A DNA stretch of 11,381 nt from CAZVWW01 sp964631265 (GTDB lineage: Bacteria; Thermotogota; Thermotogae; MWEM01): contig CAZVWW010000076.1 of the NCBI GenBank assembly GCA_964631265.1, positions 1-11,381 on the forward strand, in the 5' to 3' direction. Made by a program: the position numbers and the translations under genes. The notes under the pieces were generated by a model. The model searched no databases and was not told the origin of the DNA. It worked only from the letters and a program-made list of their open reading frames with translations. Below are positions 6,495 through 11,381 of this stretch, piece after piece (the stretch's first letter is position 1; each line of letters begins with the position of its first letter).

Positions 6495-6944
6495 ATGAGT
6501 ATCATTAGAAGAAGAAGAGGAGACGACTTTTTCAACACTTTCAGAGACATGCAGAAGGATGTCGACAAGGTTTTCAACAACTTCCTGACGGGTGGAACAG
6601 CAAGCAGTATTGCAATGCCGAGTACGGATGTCTATGAAACCGACGATGAGTACGTATTTGAATTCGAATTACCCGGTTATACCAAAGATGACGTCAAGGT
6701 CAACGTTGAAGACAATGTATTGACGGTATCGAGTGAGAAAGAGAAGAAAGCAGAAGACGAGAAGAAGAATTACCATGTTGTTGAAAGATGTTACGGATCG
6801 TTTAGAAGACAGTTCTCATTACCCGATAATGCAGATGTTGATGCCGTAAAGGCTAAGTTCAACAACGGCGTCCTTGACTTGAGAGTGCCGAAAAAAGAAG
6901 AGGAAAAGAAGAAGACAATCGACGTCGATATTGAAGAAGAATAA
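6495..6944 (+). CDS. hsp20: Small heat shock protein, Hsp20/alpha-crystallin family
   Basis: 149-aa ATP-independent holdase chaperone that keeps unfolding proteins soluble; cytoplasmic and oligomeric. The N-terminal arm (1-40) is Arg- and Phe-rich. The alpha-crystallin domain covers about 41-133, starting MPSTDVYETDDEYVFEFELPG, with the family hallmark FNNGVLDLRVPK (122-133). The C-terminal tail has IDV (142-144), a weak version of the I-x-I/V oligomerisation motif, then an acidic end. The ATG at 6495 has GGAGGTG 6 nt upstream; an in-frame GTG at 6486 lies inside that site. It is a monocistronic unit with its own promoter, leader and terminator. The tail is unusually charged, with EEEKKKTIDVDIEEE. 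Confidence 0.95.
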   Translation: MSIIRRRRGDDFFNTFRDMQKDVDKVFNNFLTGGTASSIAMPSTDVYETDDEYVFEFELPGYTKDDVKVNVEDNVLTVSSEKEKKAEDEKKNYHVVERCYGSFRRQFSLPDNADVDAVKAKFNNGVLDLRVPKKEEEKKKTIDVDIEEE

Positions 6945-6958
6945 TCTATTCTAAAGCT

Positions 6959-6990
6959 AAAAAAAGCCCCGGTTCATCGGGGCTTTTTTT
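6959..6990. terminator. Bidirectional terminator between hsp20 and folD
   Basis: AAAAAAAGCCCCG (6959-6971) pairs perfectly with CGGGGCTTTTTTT (6978-6990) around a 6-nt loop GTTCAT. The 6-bp GC core with A7/T7 flanks is a textbook intrinsic terminator on both strands. It lies 15 nt after the hsp20 stop and 6 nt after the convergent folD stop. Confidence 0.93.
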
Positions 6991-6995
6991 AATGG

Positions 6996-7841
6996 TTATT
7001 CCAGTTGTTCAGCGAGGCAACTGTTGACTACATTTGACATGAGAAGGGCCGTTGTAATACTTCCGATACCACCGGGAACCGGGGTTATTGATATATTCTT
7101 TTCCTCTTCGAGCGCCTTGTTTCGCTTCACATCGCCCGTCAGATGCCCGTCAATGAAATTGATTCCCACATCGATCACGATGGTATCGTCCGAGAGCATC
7201 TCGGTTGTCACAACGCCGTGCTTTCCCGCCGCAACGATGAGTATCTCTGATTCACGGATCTTTTTTTCAATATCAACTGTTTTCGTATGGCAGGTTCTCG
7301 GGGTGGCATTTTTTGATCTTTCCAGCATCATAAGGGTTAGGGGGCGTCCCACAGTGGTGCTTCTGCCGATGATCGTGATGTCTTTGCCCTTTAAGGGGAT
7401 GTTGTAATAACTCAGCACTACTAAGACCGCTTCGGCCGTGCACGGATAGTAGAACGGACTCTCGTAAAAGAGAAGTCCCAGATTTGTCGGGGTAATCCCT
7501 TCCACATCTTTAGCGGGATTCATCCAGGAGACAGCCTCCCGTTTGTCAAAGCCTGCCGGAAGGGGCATGGCCAGGAGTATCCCGTGTATGGTATCGTCGT
7601 CGTTGCTTTCGCTTATGGCCTTTTTCAGATCCTCCAATGTTGACGTTTCTGTCAGTTCTCTGTGCTGAAAATCAATTCCGAGCTTTTTGGCCGCTTTTGC
7701 CTGGGAATTAATATAGGAGCGCGTAGACGGATCAGGGGCAACACTGATCGTGACTAATTTCGGGGTTGTCAGGCATTCGTCAACGTTCTTTTTGATCGCT
7801 TCCTTTATCTCCCGTGCAGGGGGTTTGCCTTTGAGTATCAT
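6996..7841 (-). CDS. folD: FolD-like methylenetetrahydrofolate dehydrogenase/cyclohydrolase, divergent active site
   Basis: 281-aa cytoplasmic enzyme of one-carbon metabolism, normally interconverting 5,10-methylene-THF, methenyl-THF and 10-formyl-THF with NAD(P). The catalytic N-domain has Y43 and K49 in YINSQAK (family YxxxKxK) and D112 in AKDVEG. The nucleotide domain has IIGRSTTVGRP (157-167), the CHTKT turn (184-188), VIDVGIN (222-228) and PVPGGIGSITTALL (254-267). Length is normal. Odd residues: the family VQLPLP appears as LLAMPLP (89-95), so the catalytic Gln (Q98 in E. coli) is Ala91; the first K of YxxxKxK is Gln47; and GGVGPMT is GGIGSIT. GGAGGT sits before the ATG, which overlaps the upstream dnaE stop as ATGA. 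Dehydrogenase function is plausible; cyclohydrolase function is doubtful. Confidence 0.88.
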   Translation of the reverse strand: MILKGKPPAREIKEAIKKNVDECLTTPKLVTISVAPDPSTRSYINSQAKAAKKLGIDFQHRELTETSTLEDLKKAISESNDDDTIHGILLAMPLPAGFDKREAVSWMNPAKDVEGITPTNLGLLFYESPFYYPCTAEAVLVVLSYYNIPLKGKDITIIGRSTTVGRPLTLMMLERSKNATPRTCHTKTVDIEKKIRESEILIVAAGKHGVVTTEMLSDDTIVIDVGINFIDGHLTGDVKRNKALEEEKNISITPVPGGIGSITTALLMSNVVNSCLAEQLE

Positions 7842-10699
7842 ACTCTTACCTCCATTCTGTATTTTGCTATTTCTGTTGAGATCACTTTTATTCCAGCCGA
7901 CTTTATCGTTGCCAGGTTACTCTTAATATCCGGCAGGAGTTCGCTGAGGTCTTTCTGAAAGATACTCAGCCTGGATTCATCCGGATAAAAGAAACCGCAG
8001 CAACGTTTTCTGTTCCATTTGTTGTGGATCAGAACAATATCGCCCTCCGCCAGAGTTTTATTATGGCGGATTTTAACAAACTCATGTCCCAGAAAAATCT
8101 CGTATTCGCCCCGGCCGGATGCTCTGCCGGTACATAGTCCCAGATGCAGATCATCCTCGTAAAAGGGGGCATGACTGAGCTTAAAAAATTGTTGATAATG
8201 AAGCAGAAAGCCAAAGCTCGTGTATTCCTCCCTGATCTGCTCCTGTATTTGCCTGCCGGGTTTGCCGGGTTTCTTCTCTATGAGGTCTTCCTCCGTCATT
8301 GAGTCGCCGAAGAGGCGGGAGCCAATCTTCTTTAGATTGTTCAATCCTCTATCCCGGAGTGTGAGAAGGTCATCCGGTGTCAGTCCCTTTTCAAGACTCT
8401 CAAAACAACCTGCCCAGAACATCCGCTTCAGGATTCTGTCATTTAAGAATTTTTCAGGGACACGGGTAAAGAAATTTTCCAGGGATTTAAACGCGCCTTT
8501 TTCCCTTTCTTCGACAATCTTTGCCGCATTGCCGGGACCCATCTCTTTTATAAACCGAAAGCCTATTCGGAGGTTTTCACCCTCGATGGTTGTATCGATA
8601 TGACTCTTGTTGATGTCCGGGCCAAGGACCCGGATGCCTTTTTGCCCCGCTTCACGGACAAATGAGAACAACTTCTTGTATTTCCCGAGATTCCCGTTGA
8701 ACATAGCCTTGAAGAAATGAAGGGGTTTTCTGAGCTTTGCATATGAACTGCGAAAGGTGATCAAACCGTAGGCCGTTGCGTGGGCCTTGTTGAAAGCGTA
8801 TCCGGCGAATTCCGATACCCTGTCGAAGAGGGAGGAGGCAGACGCCAGATCAAGGTCGTTCTCCATACACCCCTTGATGAAGTCTTCCCTCAACTTCTGC
8901 ATGGTCTCCCCGTCCTTCTTTCCCATTGCCTTTCTGAGGCTATTCGCCTTTTTCGGGGAGAAGTTTCCCAGTTTCATGGACATCTCCATGATCTGTTCCT
9001 GAAAGATCGGCACACCGTGGGTTTCGGAAAAAATCTCTTTGACAAGCGGGTGCACATAGGTGACCTGTTTTTTCCCGTTTCTCCTCTTTATCCATTCGTC
9101 TGTCAGACCACTCTGTCCCGGTCCCGGCCTGTTTAGTGATATGAGAATCCGGAGCTCGTTGAAATTCTCCGGGGTGAATCTCGCGGTCAGATTTCGCCCG
9201 CTCCTACTGTCTAATTGAAAGATACCGCTCAGGTTTTCGGGTTTTATACTCTTGTAGACATCCCTGTCTTCTATCTTAGCGCTGTTGAAATCGACTGCCA
9301 TGTTGTTCAGGATTGAAAGGGTTGTCAAACCGAGGATATCCATCTTGAAAACGCCGCATTCATTCAATCCCTCCATTTCATACTGGGTCATATATTGAGA
9401 GGTATCGAGTTCCTGAAGGGGGATCATCGACCGGAGATCGGCCGAGGAGAATATAAGGCCGGCAGCATGGGTTGAGACATGGTGGGGAAGGCCCTCAATA
9501 ATCGGGAGGAGTTCTCTGATACGTTCATCTGACTTTTTGTCATCCTCCGGGCCAGGCTCTTTTCTCAGGTGTTTTTTCACCTCACGTCTGATGAGCTTCT
9601 CGCCGTATGTGCCGAATGTAATCACATTGACCAGCCGGTGCTGGCCGTATCGCTCTCGAAGCCTCTTCAGAAGCTCCGGTCTCAGGGTGTCTTGAACATC
9701 AATGTCGATATCCGGTTCATCCGACCGGTCCATACTCAGAAATCTTTCAAAGATCAGATCCATCTCGAGGGGATCGGGCTCTGTTATTCCCAGGAGATGC
9801 ACAAGAAGTGAGGAAACAGCACTCCCTCTACCGGGTCCGACACTAGCCCCTATCTCCCTCGCGGTTTCAACAATGTCCTTTGCCAGGAGGAGATATCGTG
9901 TAAACCCCTTTTTTGAGATCACCCGGTATTCCTTTTCCAACCTGTCTCTGTAGGTTTCCCGTTTGTCCTCTTCGAGTTTTTCGATCTTTTCAAGGGCGTA
10001 CTGATGAATATAGTCTTCCTCCTGTGTAATGTTACTCTGAGGGGGGAGAGGAATCTTATAATCTGTCCTGAGATCATACTCGTCGATCCTTTTTGCCAAA
10101 TCGGAGAGTTTTTCGAGGGGCGCTGAGAGATCGGGATTCTGTTCGATGAGGGCGGCATTGTCATGATAGGCATAGGGGGCCTCCCGGTCCTCCGCCGGGA
10201 TCCGGCCGATGTTCTCAATCATCTCGAGGGCATAGGCATGATCGTGTTTCAATATGTTGACCGGCTGAAAGAATACCTCATCTCCCGTTGTCCTTTCGTC
10301 CTTTTTATAATCCTCGTAGACCCCGGGAAGGACGTCCGAATGTTTTTCCCTGTACTGCTCAAAGGCCTCAATCGGCCCTTCAAAGACCTTAATAAGGTGC
10401 CGGGAATTGAGCAGATCCTCACGCTTTAATAAACCATTTTTGTATTCGACAAGTTCCAGATAACCCGATCTGTTCAACGGGAAGAATGAAAAGCTATCGT
10501 TTTCATCTGTTTCGACAACAAGCCCGAAAACGGGCTTAACGCCGGCAGACTTCGCCAATCTGAATAACCGGGGAACAGCGTAAAAATTGTCATCGCATAT
10601 TGCAGCATAAGCGCGCCCGGTTTTTTTGGCATGTTCAATCAGGTCGGGAATCCTGATGGTTGATCGGGCTATACAATAGCAGCTTCGAACGTTAAACAT
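7838..10699 (-). CDS. dnaE: DNA polymerase III alpha subunit, short DnaE type with degenerate PHP domain
   Basis: 953-aa C-family replicative DNA polymerase; most bacterial DnaE proteins have about 1,050-1,160 residues. Catalytic aspartates are D330 and D332 in EPDIDIDVQD and D454 in FKMDILGLTTL. Also visible are VGPGRGSAVSSLLVHLLG (287-304), GIFQLDSRSGR (492-502), LNRPGPGQSG (522-531), PIFQEQIMEMS (564-574) and AFNKAHATAYGLITF (635-649). A helix-hairpin-helix region lies near 735-770. The C-terminus (about 850-953) is short and only weakly OB-like. The N-terminal PHP domain (1 to about 225) has lost its metal ligands: the HLHVHS position reads MFNVRS, and TDHGN is CDDNF. Proofreading must come from elsewhere. 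The start lies 14 nt after the upstream 69-aa gene without a clear ribosome site, so coupling is likely; the stop overlaps folD. Confidence 0.93.
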   Translation of the reverse strand: MFNVRSCYCIARSTIRIPDLIEHAKKTGRAYAAICDDNFYAVPRLFRLAKSAGVKPVFGLVVETDENDSFSFFPLNRSGYLELVEYKNGLLKREDLLNSRHLIKVFEGPIEAFEQYREKHSDVLPGVYEDYKKDERTTGDEVFFQPVNILKHDHAYALEMIENIGRIPAEDREAPYAYHDNAALIEQNPDLSAPLEKLSDLAKRIDEYDLRTDYKIPLPPQSNITQEEDYIHQYALEKIEKLEEDKRETYRDRLEKEYRVISKKGFTRYLLLAKDIVETAREIGASVGPGRGSAVSSLLVHLLGITEPDPLEMDLIFERFLSMDRSDEPDIDIDVQDTLRPELLKRLRERYGQHRLVNVITFGTYGEKLIRREVKKHLRKEPGPEDDKKSDERIRELLPIIEGLPHHVSTHAAGLIFSSADLRSMIPLQELDTSQYMTQYEMEGLNECGVFKMDILGLTTLSILNNMAVDFNSAKIEDRDVYKSIKPENLSGIFQLDSRSGRNLTARFTPENFNELRILISLNRPGPGQSGLTDEWIKRRNGKKQVTYVHPLVKEIFSETHGVPIFQEQIMEMSMKLGNFSPKKANSLRKAMGKKDGETMQKLREDFIKGCMENDLDLASASSLFDRVSEFAGYAFNKAHATAYGLITFRSSYAKLRKPLHFFKAMFNGNLGKYKKLFSFVREAGQKGIRVLGPDINKSHIDTTIEGENLRIGFRFIKEMGPGNAAKIVEEREKGAFKSLENFFTRVPEKFLNDRILKRMFWAGCFESLEKGLTPDDLLTLRDRGLNNLKKIGSRLFGDSMTEEDLIEKKPGKPGRQIQEQIREEYTSFGFLLHYQQFFKLSHAPFYEDDLHLGLCTGRASGRGEYEIFLGHEFVKIRHNKTLAEGDIVLIHNKWNRKRCCGFFYPDESRLSIFQKDLSELLPDIKSNLATIKSAGIKVISTEIAKYRMEVRV

Positions 10700-10713
10700 G
10701 CCGGATCAACTGC

Positions 10714-10923
10714 CTATGCCAGCCTCTTCGAGCAGAAGCCGATCAGTTCTTCCTGAATCTTTTGCGCCTCTTCGGGCGATCGGCAGTAATCATATTCATT
10801 GATCTTCTCAATAACGTACTTCAGGTCGTCCTCGTTCAGCCGTTCCCTGACTTGTTCAAAGAGGTTAATCATCTCCGTGTATCCGTTTTTCACAGAACCG
10901 CTGTCTTGACTCCTTTTGTCCAT
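10714..10923 (-). CDS. Small charged protein of unknown function upstream of dnaE
   Basis: 69-aa soluble, mostly helical, Glu/Lys-rich protein that I do not recognise. It has heptad-like stretches such as EMINLFEQVRERL (17-29) and EEAQKIQEELIGFCSKRL (51-68), two cysteines (47 and 64), and no signal or membrane segment. The ATG at 10923 is chosen because GAGG ends about 6 nt upstream. In-frame ATG 10935 and TTG 10947 are possible but have poorer spacing. It is the first gene of a minus-strand unit with dnaE (14-nt gap) and folD. The AT-rich stretch at about 10950-10985 probably holds its promoter (a TTGCCT and TTATAT pair with a poor 19-nt spacer), which I do not call firmly. Any link to the polymerase is inferred from position alone. 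Confidence 0.68.
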   Translation of the reverse strand: MDKRSQDSGSVKNGYTEMINLFEQVRERLNEDDLKYVIEKINEYDYCRSPEEAQKIQEELIGFCSKRLA

Positions 10924-10941
10924 GGCTATCCTCATCCCTTC

Positions 10942-10970
10942 TTGCAAATTGACGATATAAGGTATATAAT
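10942..10970 (+). promoter_or_regulatory. Plus-strand promoter candidate, divergent from the 69-aa gene
   Basis: TTGCAA (10942-10947), a 17-nt spacer and a perfect TATAAT (10965-10970) point rightward, with a start near 10977. No open reading frame with a ribosome site follows before the terminator at 11030, so the product would be a short RNA. The -35 box overlaps the start region of the leftward 69-aa gene. The AT-rich stretch makes a chance TATAAT possible. Confidence 0.5.
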
Positions 10971-10976
10971 ATAAGT

Positions 10977-11060
10977 AACAGGCAAGTGCTTTAGGAAAAC
11001 AGCTAAAAATTGATTCGCAAAGTCACCCGAGTCCTCCGGTTTTTCCGGGGGACTGTTTTT
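10977..11060 (+). ncRNA. Candidate short RNA (about 84 nt) ending in an intrinsic terminator
   Basis: A promoter candidate at 10942-10970 and a strong terminator at 11030-11060 define an RNA of about 84 nt with no plausible reading frame. The 5' part is A-rich and weakly structured, which would suit a regulatory RNA. I could not match it to 6S, 4.5S/SRP, tmRNA, RNase P or any riboswitch class I know. The short GCAAAG run near 11017 recalls c-di-GMP-I riboswitches, but the rest does not fit. Confidence 0.35.
11030..11060 (+). terminator. Intrinsic terminator, plus strand
   Basis: AGTCCTCCGG (11030-11039) pairs with CCGGGGGACT (11045-11054) in 10 bp including one U-G wobble, around a T5 loop, followed by GTTTTTATT. 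The T-tract lies only on the plus-strand side, so it acts rightward. Confidence 0.75.
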
Positions 11061-11068
11061 ATTCTATC

Positions 11069-11093
11069 ACAGAAAATGAAGAAGTGGAACCGG
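11069..11093 (+). repeat. 25-bp direct repeat, left copy
   Basis: Starts ACAGAAAATG and ends GTGGAACCGG. It is identical over 25 bp to 11304-11328. The flanking bases differ (CTATC before and CTTGACGG after), so the identity is sharply bounded. It lies just right of the 11030-11060 terminator. Confidence 0.85.
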
Positions 11094-11117
11094 CTTGACG
11101 GCTTCGGGTTTTTATCT

Positions 11118-11143
11118 GGCTCCATGTCCCCCGGCGTGGAGCC
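11118..11143. repeat. Hairpin 1 with CCCC loop
   Basis: GGCTCCATGTC (11118-11128) pairs with GGCGTGGAGCC (11133-11143) over 11 bp with two G-U pairs in the plus-strand RNA, loop CCCC. It shares the 10-mer GTCCCCCGGC with hairpin 2. Confidence 0.65.
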
Positions 11144-11151
11144 GTGAACCC

Positions 11152-11175
11152 GGCATGAGTCCCCCGGCTCATGTC
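11152..11175. repeat. Hairpin 2 with CCCC loop
   Basis: GGCATGAGTC (11152-11161) pairs with GGCTCATGTC (11166-11175) over 10 bp with two G-U pairs, loop CCCC. The plus strand continues CTTTTTGCTTTTGTTTTT, so it could also act as a rightward terminator. Its loop and inner stem are the same as in hairpin 1, 8 nt to the left. Confidence 0.65.
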
Positions 11176-11206
11176 CTTTTTGCTTTTGTTTTTGGTTATT
11201 GGCAGA

Positions 11207-11235
11207 CTTTCCCGCGTCGGAACGCTCCGGGAAAG
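11207..11235. repeat. Hairpin 3 with bulge
   Basis: CTTTCCC (11207-11213) pairs with GGGAAAG (11229-11235). Inside it, GCGT (11214-11217) pairs with ACGC (11222-11225), leaving a 3-nt bulge TCC and a 4-nt loop CGGA. No reading frame with a ribosome site uses this stretch. The bases from here to 11300 hold no gene that I can support. Confidence 0.55.
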
Positions 11236-11303
11236 AAGGTAAACACCCAAGGATGGACGTTTTCTGGTAGTGACGCGCCAACCCGGGGGGGACGCGAGGA
11301 TTG

Positions 11304-11328
11304 ACAGAAAATGAAGAAGTGGAACCGG
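11304..11328 (+). repeat. 25-bp direct repeat, right copy
   Basis: Identical to 11069-11093, 235 bp away and in the same orientation. It ends 5 nt before the TGATATAAT promoter element at 11334, so this copy sits in the upstream region of the next gene. Confidence 0.85.
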
Positions 11329-11333
11329 AAAAG

Positions 11334-11342
11334 TGATATAAT
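11334..11342 (+). promoter_or_regulatory. Extended -10 promoter of the next gene
   Basis: TGATATAAT fits the extended -10 form TGnTATAAT, and no good -35 sits 17 nt upstream (that position reads AAGAAG, within the direct repeat). The start point would be near 11349, about 30 nt before the end of the window. Confidence 0.55.
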
Positions 11343-11370
11343 CGAGTAACTCATTGAACAACATTCATTT

Positions 11371-11376
11371 GGAGGG
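11371..11376 (+). promoter_or_regulatory. Shine-Dalgarno of a gene beginning beyond the window
   Basis: GGAGGG followed by ATTAT at the last base. If the next base is G, an ATG at 11380 would lie 3 nt after the site; otherwise the start lies slightly further on. Together with the -10 box at 11334 it marks a rightward gene cut off by the window edge. Confidence 0.55.
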
Positions 11377-11381
11377 ATTAT

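Noticed and set aside
8220..9136. Several plus-strand frames of 70-130 aa inside dnaE
   Set aside because: They are antisense to conserved DnaE motifs and without start signals.
10990..11060. c-di-GMP-I (GEMM) riboswitch
   Set aside because: Only the short GCAAAG run matches; the tetraloop/receptor helices and the 3' GGGGUUACC element are absent, and no gene follows the hairpin directly.
11003..11364. Open frames of 69-101 aa on both strands in the right-hand non-coding region
   Set aside because: They are biased toward Pro/Arg/Ser, cross hairpins, direct repeats and a terminator, lack ribosome sites, and overlap each other.
1..11381. CRISPR array, insertion sequence transposase or prophage genes
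   Set aside because: No regularly spaced repeats, transposase-like frame or phage gene was seen; the window is mostly housekeeping genes.

Overview
The window is bacterial chromosomal DNA of moderate G+C, densely packed with genes. Strong AGGAGG-type ribosome binding sites, near-consensus TTGACA-17-TATAAT promoters and ATGA stop/start overlaps are seen throughout. The phylum cannot be fixed from the sequence. A fused HisIE, a short DnaE with a metal-ligand-less PHP domain, a YtrA-type GntR/ABC module and a divergent FolD suggest an anaerobic or thermophile-related lineage (Thermotogota- or Firmicutes-like, or a candidate phylum), but this is inference only.

Layout. (1) 1-3118, plus strand: the distal part of a histidine operon, hisA (5' end cut by the window), hisF, hisIE and hisC, with 1-nt gaps or overlaps between genes. 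(2) 3119-3310: a perfect 32-bp REP-like palindrome, then a 20-bp stem terminator with A/T tails that can stop both the his operon and the opposing tRNA operon. (3) 3311-3524, minus strand: tRNA-Ala(CGC) and tRNA-Leu(CAA) behind one consensus promoter. (4) 3547-6371, plus strand: an ABC-2 type module with a membrane-anchored beta-repeat protein, permease, ATPase and YtrA-family GntR repressor, driven by a consensus promoter that diverges from the tRNA promoter. (5) 6386-6990: a small heat shock protein gene with its own promoter and a roughly 75-nt leader whose 5' end pairs with the Shine-Dalgarno, forming a candidate RNA thermometer, then a bidirectional terminator. (6) 10923-6996, minus strand: a 69-aa gene of unknown function, then dnaE, then folD, spaced as an operon. 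(7) 10942-11381: a non-coding stretch with a candidate short terminated RNA, three strong hairpins bracketed by two 25-bp direct repeats, and the promoter and ribosome binding site of a gene starting just past the window edge.

HisA, HisF, HisIE and HisC carry the middle-to-late steps of histidine synthesis; HisF would work with a HisH encoded elsewhere, probably upstream. The ABC module looks like a stress- or envelope-related exporter under autogenous GntR control. The most unusual points are the Hsp20 thermometer, a FolD lacking the catalytic Gln, the degenerate PHP domain of DnaE, and the structured repeat-flanked region at the right end.
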